Assembly (NCBI GenBank): GCA_051649245.1 | Contig: JBOFGS010000003.1 | Span: 1 to 40,173 of the forward strand | Direction of reading: 5' to 3' | Length of the DNA: 40,173 nucleotides | Source of the DNA: Brevinema_A sp051649245 | GTDB lineage: Bacteria > Spirochaetota > Brevinematia > Brevinematales > Brevinemataceae | Shown here: positions 7,985-15,448 of the stretch, in pieces | How the letters are laid out: each line of letters opens with the position of its first letter | How positions within the stretch are numbered: the first letter of the stretch is position 1 | Translations under genes and position numbers: made by a program | The notes under the pieces: model-generated | What the model saw: only the letters and a program-made list of their open reading frames with translations | What the model was told of the DNA's origin: nothing | Databases searched by the model: none

Positions 7985-9088
7985 CTATTTTAAGCGTGGG
8001 TCGAGTGCATCTCGTAGACCATCTCCTAGTAAATTTAAGGATAAAATTGCCAACATAATCGCTATTCCTGGGTAAGTAGTAATCCAAGGAGCTCTTCGAA
8101 TTAATGTTCGTCCACCAGCAAGCATCGATCCCCATTCAGGTGTAGGAGGTTCGACTCCAAGCCCAATAAAACTAAGCCCAGCAATACTTAAAATAGCACT
8201 TGCTACGCCTAAGGTACCTTGGACAATAATAGGTGAGAAAACATTTGGAATGACGTGTTTGATGATAATATAGAGTTTTTTTGCACCTATTGCATGAGCG
8301 GCTTCAATAAATTCTTGTCCTCTAATGGAAAGCACTGAAGCTCTCACAATACGTGCATAAATTGGTATCGTGGATATTGACAGTGCAAAAACAAGATTAA
8401 TAAAGCTTGTACCAAGTGCAGAAACAATAGCAATAGATAATAAAATAGATGGGATCGCAAGAAAAATATCCATAATACGCATCACAATATTATCAAAACG
8501 TCCCCCAGAATATCCGGCAATTGCACCTAACATGCCACCAATCATAATCGATAAAGATACAGAAATAAAACCTATAGTTAATGAGATTCTTGTCCCATGA
8601 ACAATACGAGCAAAAATATCTCGTCCCAGATCATCGGTACCTAATAAATTTGTTGTTCCTGGTTTAGCAAAAGTATTAGAAAGATTTTGTTTAATAACAA
8701 CATGATCATAGTTTGCAATATAATCAGCAAAAACAGCCAAAATAACAAAAATGATTAAAATAAATAATCCTACGACAGCTAATTTATTTTTTTTGAGACG
8801 ATTAATGATACTGTTTAATTGAGAACCAAACATCCGAGAAAATAATACAATTAGTCCTAAACTAATAAGAGCTAAAATAATATTTAGGGTAAAAAAATGA
8901 AATATTCTTGCGTATAAATAAGGATATTGACCTTCATTATTAATAATAAAAGCTTTAGACCAGAAAGAAAACAACAAATCAATTCCTATGACTAAAGAAG
9001 CAATAACCATAAAAAGAATCATTATTTTTTTAATCTTGGGATTATCTATTAATTGTTCTATTATATTTTGATGAGTGATTTGGTTCAT
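7985..9088 (-). CDS. oppC: Oligopeptide ABC transporter permease (OppC/DppC-type) with N-terminal extension
   Basis: Inner-membrane permease of the peptide importer, 367 residues. The canonical OppC part begins near residue 90 (Asn-Lys-Leu-Ala-Val-Val-Gly, then a membrane segment) and carries the cytoplasmic EAA loop Glu-Ala-Ala-His-Ala-Ile-Gly-Ala that docks to the ATPases, ending with the usual Gly-Asp-Gly-Leu-Arg-Asp-Ala-Leu-Asp-Pro-Arg tail. Typical members have about 300 residues; here roughly 85 extra N-terminal residues hold two further predicted membrane segments (about 20-45 and 65-85). ATG with GAGGAT upstream; 11 bp from oppB. Clear family; the extension is unexplained. Confidence 0.93.
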   Translation of the reverse strand: MNQITHQNIIEQLIDNPKIKKIMILFMVIASLVIGIDLLFSFWSKAFIINNEGQYPYLYARIFHFFTLNIILALISLGLIVLFSRMFGSQLNSIINRLKKNKLAVVGLFILIIFVILAVFADYIANYDHVVIKQNLSNTFAKPGTTNLLGTDDLGRDIFARIVHGTRISLTIGFISVSLSIMIGGMLGAIAGYSGGRFDNIVMRIMDIFLAIPSILLSIAIVSALGTSFINLVFALSISTIPIYARIVRASVLSIRGQEFIEAAHAIGAKKLYIIIKHVIPNVFSPIIVQGTLGVASAILSIAGLSFIGLGVEPPTPEWGSMLAGGRTLIRRAPWITTYPGIAIMLAILSLNLLGDGLRDALDPRLK

Positions 9089-9099
9089 GTAATATCCTC

Positions 9100-10041
9100 T
9101 TATTTATATCTTGATTTAATACGTGGATCTGCATAAGCGTACAAAATATCTACAATTAAATTCACAATACTAAATGCCACGGCCAAAAATAAAACTACTC
9201 CCATCACTTGGGGGGTATCTTTTCTTCTAATAGCTTCGACAAGTAATCGACCAACACCAGGCCATGAAAAAATACTTTCTGTAAGAATCGCTCCTCCAAG
9301 TAAGGAACCAAATTGAATCCCTATTACCGTAATCACAGGAATTAAGGCATTTTTTAATGCATGCTGATAAATAATTTTTTTTTCTTCAAGACCTTTGGCT
9401 CGTGCTGTACGAATAAAATCTTGCCTAATAACATCCAACATTGATGAACGTGTCATTCTAGTGATAATTGCTGCTGTCATAACACCTAGACTTAATGTTG
9501 GAAGAATAATAGATTTAAATCCATCAATTGAAAACGAAGGTCTACTAATAGAAGGAAGCCAATGTAATTTTAAAGAAAACTGAATAATCAGCATCAATCC
9601 TAGCCAAAAAACAGGCATAGAAACCCCTATTAATGTCAATAGCATAACACCACTATCCCATAAGGAATATTGACGAATCGAAGTAAACACACCTATGGGA
9701 ATCCCTATCAAGATTGCAATAAGTACTGCACAAATAGTTAACATTAATGTATTAGGAAATCGTGACCAAATTTCATCCCAGACAGGAACATTAGTAGAAT
9801 AGGATCTTCCGAAATCTCCTATAACTGCCTTGGAAATATAGTGAAGATATTGGAGCATAAAAGGATCATTAAGCCCTAACTCTTCACGTTTTTGATTTAA
9901 GGCTTCTGGTGTTGCTGTTTCACCTAAAATAAGTTGTGCTGGATCTCCCGGAGTAAACGACATAATCGTAAAAACGACAAAAGAAATACCGAAAACAACA
10001 GGAATAAGCATTAAGATTCTATGAAAAATATACTTCTGCAC
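9100..10041 (-). CDS. oppB: Oligopeptide ABC transporter permease (OppB/DppB-type)
   Basis: The second permease, 313 residues, normal length. It begins with the conserved Arg-Ile-Leu-Met-Leu-Ile-Pro-Val segment and Phe-Thr-Pro-Gly-Asp-Pro, has six predicted membrane helices, the EAA-type loop Arg-Thr-Ala-Arg-Ala-Lys-Gly-Leu, and ends Asp-Pro-Arg-Ile-Lys. The start codon is GTG at 10041, with AAGGAGAATAAG before it. It is followed 11 bp later by oppC. No periplasmic solute-binding protein is encoded in this operon, so that subunit, probably a lipoprotein, must lie elsewhere; substrate therefore remains open (peptides most likely). Confidence 0.93.
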   Translation of the reverse strand: MQKYIFHRILMLIPVVFGISFVVFTIMSFTPGDPAQLILGETATPEALNQKREELGLNDPFMLQYLHYISKAVIGDFGRSYSTNVPVWDEIWSRFPNTLMLTICAVLIAILIGIPIGVFTSIRQYSLWDSGVMLLTLIGVSMPVFWLGLMLIIQFSLKLHWLPSISRPSFSIDGFKSIILPTLSLGVMTAAIITRMTRSSMLDVIRQDFIRTARAKGLEEKKIIYQHALKNALIPVITVIGIQFGSLLGGAILTESIFSWPGVGRLLVEAIRRKDTPQVMGVVLFLAVAFSIVNLIVDILYAYADPRIKSRYK

Positions 10042-10066
10042 CTTATTCTCCTTTATTATTTAGTAA

Positions 10067-10657
10067 TTAAATATGAAAAATTAATACATAAACTCCTAAA
10101 AACCAAAGAATTGCTAATGCTTCACGCAATGCTGGCCAAAACATTAATGAAAATTCTACAGGCACTCTATCTGCTGCAACAAATTGAGCATTTATGTTAT
10201 AATACCAAGTATATAGTTTTATTCGAGGCAGATGATAGGCTTGAGAAACAAAAATTGGATAGGAATTATATAATTTTTGAATTTGATAAGTATTAAGAAT
10301 GGTTTTTCTGGTATTTTTACCATTAAAATCTCGAATAATAAATTTTGGATCGACTTCCTCTTCAAGATATTCTTGCATCACAATGACTTCTCTTTTGCGA
10401 CCACTCAATAAAATATAAACATCTTGATCATAGACTTGAAGTTGCTCCCAAAGCTCTAATCCTTTTTGGAGTCTTTGTGCAAGTGCCGGAACAGGTGTAC
10501 CGTCAGATTGGTATCCGGCACCCAAAATCACAACAAGTTGTGATTTTGCAATAATAGGTGTTTTGGGATTATAATGATAAATAAAAAGAGTTAATCCACA
10601 AATAACACTAAACATGATACCACAAATGGAAAAAAAAATTATTTTTAAAAACTTCAT
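10067..10657 (-). CDS. DUF218 (YdcF/SanA/ElyC-like) membrane protein
   Basis: 196 residues with an N-terminal membrane segment (about 5-25) and a hydrophobic C-terminal end (about 175-196). Between them is the DUF218 domain: Val-Val-Ile-Leu-Gly-Ala-Gly strand, Pro-Ala-Leu-Ala-Gln-Arg-Leu helix, Leu-Ser-Gly-Arg, a Glu/Asp-Asn-x-Thr-like segment (Gly-Lys-Asn-Thr-Arg-Lys-Thr) and Val-Ser-Gln-Ala-Tyr-His-Leu-Pro-Arg. Family members act at the envelope (ElyC/SanA affect peptidoglycan precursor lipid handling and vancomycin barrier in enterobacteria); the exact role here is unknown. ATG with AAAGG upstream. It is the first gene of the opp operon, 25 bp before oppB. Confidence 0.85.
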   Translation of the reverse strand: MKFLKIIFFSICGIMFSVICGLTLFIYHYNPKTPIIAKSQLVVILGAGYQSDGTPVPALAQRLQKGLELWEQLQVYDQDVYILLSGRKREVIVMQEYLEEEVDPKFIIRDFNGKNTRKTILNTYQIQKLYNSYPIFVSQAYHLPRIKLYTWYYNINAQFVAADRVPVEFSLMFWPALREALAILWFLGVYVLIFHI

Positions 10658-10676
10658 AAACTAACCTTTGTTGCAT

Positions 10677-10705
10677 ATTATAATAAAAATATCAAATTAA
10701 ATCAA
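10677..10705 (-). promoter_or_regulatory. Predicted promoter of the DUF218-opp operon
   Basis: On the minus strand TTGATT (10705-10700), 17-bp spacer, TATAAT (10682-10677), about 20 bases before the ATG. Same form as the cca, GH57 and TPR promoters in this window. Confidence 0.7.
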
Positions 10706-10890
10706 TTATTAATTCAAATTAATTATCGATGATTAATAAGAGAAAGATTGCGTAACAATTATCCCAATCTTTATTCTTCAGGTTCTTTAATAACAAATGT
10801 CTTTATTTTTTTTTAATAATGCCGATAAATTATTATATCACTAAAGTAAGTGAGACAATCATATTATCAGTTCCTAAAGAAAACAATCAT

Positions 10891-10910
10891 AGATCAAACG
10901 GATTTGATCT
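10891..10910. promoter_or_regulatory. Palindrome (operator candidate) over the carD -35 region
   Basis: AGATCAAA, four bases (CGGA), TTTGATCT: a perfect 8-bp inverted repeat whose right half contains the predicted -35 TTGATC. A second perfect inverted repeat, TAATATTT-AG-AAATATTA (10914-10931), lies between -35 and -10. The placement suits a repressor site or an activator contact. Confidence 0.55.
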
Positions 10911-10932
10911 TAGTAATATTTAGAAATATTAT
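10904..10932 (+). promoter_or_regulatory. Predicted carD promoter
   Basis: TTGATC (10904-10909), 17-bp spacer, TATTAT (10927-10932), about 30 bases before the gene start region. Confidence 0.55.
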
Positions 10933-10968
10933 TGATAATAATGAAAAATAAAATTTGTGAGGATACGC

Positions 10969-11469
10969 ATGTTTGAAAAGGGTTTGTCCGTATTCTACCC
11001 GTTTCACGGGGCTGGTCAAATCGTTGATATTGAGGAAAAGGAAGTCCTCGGTGAAAAAAGAGAGTATCTTATTATCGAATTCCCACTAACCCATACAAAA
11101 GTCATGTTACCAACAAATAATCTTGAAATGACAGGGTTAAGACCTCTTGCAACGGAAAAAATGATCAAACAAAGTTTTGACATTTTAGCATCTGAAGGAG
11201 ATGTAAACACTTTTGATTGGAAACAACGATATAAATTACATACTGAAATGATCAAATCAGGGAAAATTCTTGATATTGCAGAAGTGATCAGAAATTTACA
11301 TCGTCGAAATATTGTCAAAGAATTATCGTCAACAGAAAAAAAACTCTACAACGATGCTCTTGATATGATCGCAGGTGAGATCTCAACAGTATTAAACAAA
11401 GATTGTGAAGAAGTTCGTAAAGAAATTGAAGCAATTTTAAAAGAACATGCCCCATTTATCGATGATTAG
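10969..11469 (+). CDS. carD: CarD/CdnL-family transcription regulator
   Basis: A 166-residue RNA polymerase-binding factor. CarD/CdnL proteins bind the beta subunit and stabilise the open complex at promoters, notably of rRNA genes. The N-terminal CarD_TRCF (Tudor-like) domain is clear: Val-Phe-Tyr-Pro-Phe-His-Gly-Ala-Gly-Gln-Ile near residues 8-18 and Tyr-Leu-Ile-Ile-Glu-Phe-Pro near 36-42, followed by an all-helical C-terminal domain (about 60-160) as in the mycobacterial and myxococcal proteins. The ATG at 10969 has GAGGA 5 bases upstream and gives the standard N-terminus. It has its own promoter and terminator, and a palindrome at the -35 suggests specific control. Confidence 0.92.
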   Translation: MFEKGLSVFYPFHGAGQIVDIEEKEVLGEKREYLIIEFPLTHTKVMLPTNNLEMTGLRPLATEKMIKQSFDILASEGDVNTFDWKQRYKLHTEMIKSGKILDIAEVIRNLHRRNIVKELSSTEKKLYNDALDMIAGEISTVLNKDCEEVRKEIEAILKEHAPFIDD

Positions 11470-11482
11470 ACTAATAAATTTT

Positions 11483-11517
11483 AAAAAATCCTCTTGAAAT
11501 TCAAGAGGATTTTTTAT
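11483..11517 (+). terminator. Terminator of carD
   Basis: TCCTCTTG (11489-11496) pairs with CAAGAGGA (11502-11509), extended by flanking A/T pairs, then TTTTTTATT. Confidence 0.93.
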
Positions 11518-11613
11518 TAAATTTGACTTACTTAATAAAAAAAAGTTATACTTTATATATATTTAATACAATATACAATAAACAATAAAAATATATTATT
11601 GATGGAGATAAGT

Positions 11614-12201
11614 ATGTCTATTAAATCATCTAAAGATGCTTTAAAGGAGTTTGCAAAAAAACATAATATTAGCATAGAAAATGAGACTAAAGAACATTTA
11701 TTAACAAAAATCAAAAAACACTTTCCTAATCTTCAACAAACAAAAGAATTTATAAAATATTTTTTTTCTCAAGATCAATCTGAAGAAAAAACAATGAAAA
11801 AAATTCTTCTTCCTATAAAACAAACATATCATATTCAATCTTATCCTCACATAACACTACTTCCTCAGTCTGATTCACATGTTATGATTGTTTGGAATAT
11901 TAGTTCTGATGACGAGCTACCTATGAAAGCTTGGCAAATCAAAGATGAGTTAGGATTAGATATTTATTTACCAAGTACGAGTCGATCGATTATTTTACCA
12001 AAAGATATGATCCCAAATTTAAGATTTCAATTATACATTGTTTATGAAAATGATAAACGACTATATGCTGAATATGATGGTAGTACTAACAATCATTTAT
12101 TATTTCAATATGATAATCATCAAACATTCACTCATAAGATTTCTAATTCATCTCATAATCATTTTAGAAGACAAGCTTCAGAAAATCATTGGAGAAAATA
12201 A
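11614..12201 (+). CDS. Hypothetical protein, SAP/Rho_N-like N-terminus and possible DUF4912-like core
   Basis: 195 residues, soluble, no signal peptide. Residues about 5-38 (Lys-Asp-Ala-Leu-Lys-Glu-Phe-Ala-Lys-Lys-His then Glu-His-Leu-Leu-Thr-Lys-Ile) look like a helix-extended loop-helix of the SAP/Rho_N kind, which usually contacts nucleic acid. Residues about 80-180 are beta-rich (Ile-Thr-Leu-Leu-Pro-Gln, Val-Met-Ile-Val-Trp-Asn-Ile, Phe-Gln-Leu-Tyr-Ile-Val-Tyr) and weakly resemble DUF4912; this match is from memory and uncertain. ATG at 11614 has GGAGATA upstream. Its TAA overlaps the ybeY ATG by one base, so the two are translationally coupled, hinting at a link to RNA processing or ribosome maturation. 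Confidence 0.6.
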   Translation: MSIKSSKDALKEFAKKHNISIENETKEHLLTKIKKHFPNLQQTKEFIKYFFSQDQSEEKTMKKILLPIKQTYHIQSYPHITLLPQSDSHVMIVWNISSDDELPMKAWQIKDELGLDIYLPSTSRSIILPKDMIPNLRFQLYIVYENDKRLYAEYDGSTNNHLLFQYDNHQTFTHKISNSSHNHFRRQASENHWRK

Positions 12202-12686
12202 TGACTTTTGACATTTCAATTGCAGAGGGATCAGGTTGTGCACTCCCAAATAAAAAATTTATTAACGATTTACAAGAAATATTTATAGATATTTTAAAAG
12301 AATTTGATAAAGAACAACGTGGATGTTCCATTATTATATGTAATGACAAATTTATGCATCGATTAAACAAAAAATATCGGGGAATAGATTCCAGTACAGA
12401 TGTTCTTTCTTTTGCGTTAGATGATGACGATGAATTTCCAGTTTTTGATTTTGGTTCTTTAGGAGATATTATTATTTCAGATGATATGGTAAAAACACAA
12501 GCTAAAGAATTTGATGTCAGTACTGAAGAAGAATTTGCACGATTAGCAATTCATGGGTTATTACATTTGTTAGGTTTTGATCATGAAAAAAGTCAAGAAG
12601 AACATGATATTATGTTTAAATATCAAGATCATTTTATGGATCTTTTTATGCAAAAATATAGTGGTCAAAATAGTCAACAAATCTAA
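12201..12686 (+). CDS. ybeY: rRNA maturation RNase YbeY
   Basis: 161 residues, typical size. The metal site His-Gly-Leu-Leu-His-Leu-Leu-Gly-Phe-Asp-His (about 118-128) matches the family HGxLHLxGxDH motif, with upstream Leu-Asn-Lys-Lys-Tyr-Arg and Thr-Asp-Val-Leu-Ser-Phe segments also conserved. YbeY is a zinc endoribonuclease involved in 16S rRNA 3' end maturation and ribosome quality control in the cytoplasm. ATG at 12201, chosen for GGAG six bases upstream and the TAATG overlap with the preceding gene. Ends at a hairpin shared with groES. Confidence 0.95.
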   Translation: MTFDISIAEGSGCALPNKKFINDLQEIFIDILKEFDKEQRGCSIIICNDKFMHRLNKKYRGIDSSTDVLSFALDDDDEFPVFDFGSLGDIIISDDMVKTQAKEFDVSTEEEFARLAIHGLLHLLGFDHEKSQEEHDIMFKYQDHFMDLFMQKYSGQNSQQI

Positions 12687-12687
12687 T

Positions 12688-12716
12688 AAAAAATGCTCCT
12701 CAATGGAGCATTTTTT
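12688..12716. terminator. Bidirectional terminator between ybeY and groES
   Basis: AAAAAATGCTCC (12688-12699) pairs perfectly with GGAGCATTTTTT (12705-12716), loop of five. It has a T-run on both strands and serves the converging genes. Confidence 0.95.
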
Positions 12717-12722
12717 GATTTA

Positions 12723-12983
12723 TTATCCGACAACGGCTAAGACATTATCCATATCTATGAGTAGGCATTCTTTGTTATCAACGACAACTTGTGTACCTGC
12801 ATACTTATCAAAGACAACAATGTCATTGATTTTTACAGTAACATCTTTATCACCAAGAGCAAGAACAATTCCTGTATTTGTTTTTTCTTGAGCAGTGGTC
12901 GGAATATAAAGTCCACCAGCTGTTTTTTCTTCTCCTGCCTTTACTTCGACAAGAATACGACTACCTAAAGGTTTGACAGTCAT
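12723..12983 (-). CDS. groES: Co-chaperonin GroES
   Basis: 86 residues. Lys-Pro-Leu-Gly-Ser-Arg-Ile-Leu-Val at the N-terminus, a mobile-loop region (Ala-Gly-Gly-Leu-Tyr-Ile-Pro), the Gly-x-Val-x-Ala-Leu-Gly strand, and the Asp-x-Val-x-Phe-Asp-Lys-Tyr-Ala-Gly segment. It caps the GroEL folding chamber in the cytoplasm; somewhat shorter than the usual 95-100 residues because loop regions are compact. ATG with GGGAGG upstream. No groEL follows, and no CIRCE repeat is visible upstream, so HrcA control is not indicated. It lies 61 bp after the acyltransferase gene and may be part of that transcript. Confidence 0.95.
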   Translation of the reverse strand: MTVKPLGSRILVEVKAGEEKTAGGLYIPTTAQEKTNTGIVLALGDKDVTVKINDIVVFDKYAGTQVVVDNKECLLIDMDNVLAVVG

Positions 12984-13044
12984 GTGAATCCTCCCTAATA
13001 ATATTCTGTATATATATTATATAGCAAATTTCATGCCAAGATAC

Positions 13045-14004
13045 CTAATATCGTGAACTATCAGGATTTTTTTTCCACTCTTCAAGATATGTTGCTGTTA
13101 ATTTCCAACGAGGAAATCTTAAAGAATACCAATTTTTAATATCTCTAATGATTGTTTCTTCATAGCGTTGATAGACACTTTTCATGATATTAATTTGAGT
13201 TTGCTCTTTATCTGAAGAAATTTGATAAGAAAATGGTTCTCCGACTTGTAACAGATAAATACCGTTATGTTGATATTCTGTATAGGCATAATATAAAGGA
13301 AATTGTGATTTCAATATTAAACCTGCAGGACCTATTGGAACAGCAGCTTGTTTTCCAAAAAAATCTAAAAATAATGGATCAAACCAGTAAGCTTGATCAG
13401 CAACTAAAGCTAGTGATTTTTTATCTTTGAGAAATTTAAAAAGTGGTTTCATTTGCGAAATTTCATTATAGATTGGGGTTAATGCAAGTTTTTTTCGCCG
13501 ATACTGCAAATAACGATCCATAATAGGATTAAATTGCCGTTCAACCAACACACCCAAAGGTACTCCTAAGGTATTAAAAAAATGACCTAATAATTCCCAA
13601 TTACCATAATGTAATGTTATTCCTATAAAAGGATTTGCAAAAATTTGAACAAAAAATTTTGGATCGGCAATCTTGATATAAGAAAGTTTTTTATGAAAAG
13701 ACATCTTTGAAAAAGCAATCATTTCTAAGATAATCCGAAGATCATATCCTGCAATAACAGAAGATATTTCTATTAATTCTTTATGATCAAATATCTTATC
13801 AGGATAAATGATCTTTAAATTTTCTTCAATATCTTTTTTTTGTTGTTGATTCAAAAAAATAAAAAAACGCCCTATAAATTTTGTTAATGGATAAATATAT
13901 TTATAAGAAATGAAGAATGAAATAATATGTATAAGAGGCAGTAAAATCACTGCCTCTATTCCCATCATTATTCGTTGGAGAAAAGTAAAATGTCTTTTTG
14001 CCAT
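13045..14004 (-). CDS. LpxL/HtrB-family lipid A-type acyltransferase
   Basis: 319 residues, the usual size. An N-terminal hydrophobic anchor (about 15-35) is followed by the Lip_A_acyltrans domain. The catalytic H-x4-E motif is His132-Tyr-Gly-Asn-Trp-Glu137, followed by the Gly-Val-Leu-Val-Glu-Arg-Gln-Phe-Asn-Pro block and, later, Leu-Val-Ala-Asp-Gln and an aromatic Asp-Phe-Phe-Gly-Lys-Gln segment, all typical. It transfers a fatty acyl chain from acyl-ACP to a lipid A precursor or related glycolipid at the inner membrane face. No other lpx gene is in the window. It is 11 bp downstream of a TPR gene and apparently co-transcribed with it. Confidence 0.9.
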   Translation of the reverse strand: MAKRHFTFLQRIMMGIEAVILLPLIHIISFFISYKYIYPLTKFIGRFFIFLNQQQKKDIEENLKIIYPDKIFDHKELIEISSVIAGYDLRIILEMIAFSKMSFHKKLSYIKIADPKFFVQIFANPFIGITLHYGNWELLGHFFNTLGVPLGVLVERQFNPIMDRYLQYRRKKLALTPIYNEISQMKPLFKFLKDKKSLALVADQAYWFDPLFLDFFGKQAAVPIGPAGLILKSQFPLYYAYTEYQHNGIYLLQVGEPFSYQISSDKEQTQINIMKSVYQRYEETIIRDIKNWYSLRFPRWKLTATYLEEWKKNPDSSRY

Positions 14005-14015
14005 TGCTTATTTCT

Positions 14016-14666
14016 CTATTTATTAGCTTTTTGTGCTTTTTTCAAGGCTTTTTTCTCAGCTCGTTCACGCATACGTCTTTCTTTTGCGAGTTGACGACGA
14101 CGTGCCTCAGCTACTCTTTCTTCTTTAGCAATCTGCTTATCTAAAATCCGTTGAGTGTGTTTTTCTTCAAGAAATAAAAGATCTTCTTGTTTCATATATA
14201 GATTATAAGCTTTATGATTCACAATCTTATTAATCATTGATTTTGCTAAAGATTCGATAGCTGTTGTTAATCCTTTTATGGCTAAAATTTGATCAAAATA
14301 TTCCAGTGCTTTTTTGTATTGTTTTTTCTTATAATAGATATAACCTGTTTCATACAATGCAAATGCTTTTATTCGATTATCATCTGCAAAGAGTGCTATA
14401 GCATTTGTGTAGAAATAAATTGATTTTTGAAAGAAAGATTGGGCATAAGCAGCTGCTCCCATATCCAACACTCTATCAGGTGGTAGAAGTTTTAAAATAT
14501 TACTGGAAGGAACATACAAAGAAAAAGGATTATATGTAGGCAAATAATCATGAATATCAGTTTGTGGAATATCTTCAAGGAATTTGATTTGAGGATCTTT
14601 AACGATCATTGCAAAAAAGGTATTTGTCAAAATAAATACGAGAAAAAATAGCATAACATTTTTCAT
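14016..14666 (-). CDS. Exported or membrane-anchored TPR protein with basic C-terminal tail
   Basis: 216 residues. The N-terminus is a signal peptide or anchor (Lys-Asn then hydrophobic to about 20). The middle (about 72-150) has two or three TPR-like helix pairs (Ala-Ala-Ala-Tyr-Ala-Gln-Ser-Phe-Phe-Gln-Lys-Ser and Ala-Leu-Tyr-Glu-Thr-Gly-Tyr-Ile-Tyr-Tyr-Lys-Lys-Lys-Gln-Tyr). The last 45 residues are a continuous Arg/Lys/Glu/Ala helix, strongly basic at the end. Function unknown. Its ATG overlaps the TAA of the upstream TPR gene by one base, so the two products are made together and may interact. Confidence 0.75.
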   Translation of the reverse strand: MKNVMLFFLVFILTNTFFAMIVKDPQIKFLEDIPQTDIHDYLPTYNPFSLYVPSSNILKLLPPDRVLDMGAAAYAQSFFQKSIYFYTNAIALFADDNRIKAFALYETGYIYYKKKQYKKALEYFDQILAIKGLTTAIESLAKSMINKIVNHKAYNLYMKQEDLLFLEEKHTQRILDKQIAKEERVAEARRRQLAKERRMRERAEKKALKKAQKANK

Positions 14667-15352
14667 TAAGACCCCATTTTTTTTAAGATTTCTTGTTTAT
14701 GATGCAAAATAGTAATATTTTTTGGATCAAGCTGTTCTGCTATCGCAATCTGATCTGAAGCATCCCTAATCATCCCATTACCTAATAAAGCCATAGCTAA
14801 ACTATCGCGATAAGCAGGATTTTTAGGATCTAGTTCTACAGCTTTTTTACAATAAGCAACACCTTCTTGAGGATCACGTTTGGTATCAGATAAAATAAAT
14901 CCCAAGTTATTGAGTGCACCAGGATATTTTGGATCGATTTCTAATGCTTTTTTCAATGCATCAATTGCTTGATCAATCATATTTCGCTCAAAAAACACAG
15001 CTCCTAAGGCAGAGTATGCTCCAGCTTCCTCAACTCCAGTTTGAAGTGCCTCTCTGAAAGATCGTTCTGCTTTACTAAATGCTTTAACATCTGCATAAGC
15101 TTTTCCTAAAAAAATCATACAACGTAACTTCTGACCAGGATCAAGATCTGCATTTTTTGCTTGTTCAAGATATCTAATACCACTTTGATAATTTTTCATA
15201 CGTACTAAAACAAGTCCTAAATATAGCGATACCATAGGATTTTGATTGTTTTTTTCTGACAATTCTAATAATTGATCGACTATAGCATTAAAATCACCAT
15301 CGTCAGCACTTTTAGATACTAATTCTTCTAACGCTTGGACGGAAATGCTCAT
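14666..15352 (-). CDS. TPR-repeat protein
   Basis: 228 residues, no signal peptide. Five to six tandem TPRs cover about 38-215; well-formed examples are the repeats with Gly-Ala-Tyr-Ser-Ala-Leu-Gly-Ala-Val-Phe and Pro-Gly-Ala-Leu-Asn-Asn-Leu-Gly-Phe-Ile. The degree of order suggests an intact superhelix for binding a protein partner in the cytoplasm. ATG with AAGGAAT upstream and a promoter about 48 bases back. It starts a likely operon with the second TPR gene, the acyltransferase and perhaps groES. Partner unknown. Confidence 0.85.
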   Translation of the reverse strand: MSISVQALEELVSKSADDGDFNAIVDQLLELSEKNNQNPMVSLYLGLVLVRMKNYQSGIRYLEQAKNADLDPGQKLRCMIFLGKAYADVKAFSKAERSFREALQTGVEEAGAYSALGAVFFERNMIDQAIDALKKALEIDPKYPGALNNLGFILSDTKRDPQEGVAYCKKAVELDPKNPAYRDSLAMALLGNGMIRDASDQIAIAEQLDPKNITILHHKQEILKKMGS

Positions 15353-15399
15353 AAATATTCCTTAACATGTGATTTTGAGTATTACAAAAATATAACATA

Positions 15400-15428
15400 A
15401 TTATAGAATAATTTTTAAAATAAATCAA
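15400..15428 (-). promoter_or_regulatory. Predicted promoter of the TPR-acyltransferase operon
   Basis: On the minus strand TTGATT (15428-15423), 17-bp spacer, TATAAT (15405-15400). Confidence 0.7.
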
Positions 15429-15448
15429 ATTATAAACATAGCAAAAAA

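Larger units (their letters stand above)
10658..10968. other. Intergenic region between the opp operon and carD
   Basis: Divergent spacer of 311 bp. It holds the opp promoter, an inverted repeat AAAGATTG/CAATCTTT (10743-10750 and 10765-10772) of unknown role with no clean T-run on either side, a T9 tract near 10806-10814, and the carD promoter with two palindromes. No gene seen. Confidence 0.6.

Noticed and set aside
7974..8135. 54-residue N-terminal extension of OppD
   Set aside because: It overlaps the end of oppC, does not resemble ABC ATPases, and the ATG at 7973 has a ribosome site.
10775..10860. Minus-strand frame ending Lys-Thr-Phe-Val-Ile-Lys-Glu-Pro-Glu-Glu before the inverted repeat at 10743-10772, like a gene end with terminator
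   Set aside because: The frame has a stop a few codons upstream even allowing for the A9 run, no start, and the stem lacks a clean T-run.
12984..13044. CIRCE operator upstream of groES
   Set aside because: No TTAGCACTC-N9-GAGTGCTAA or close variant is present.
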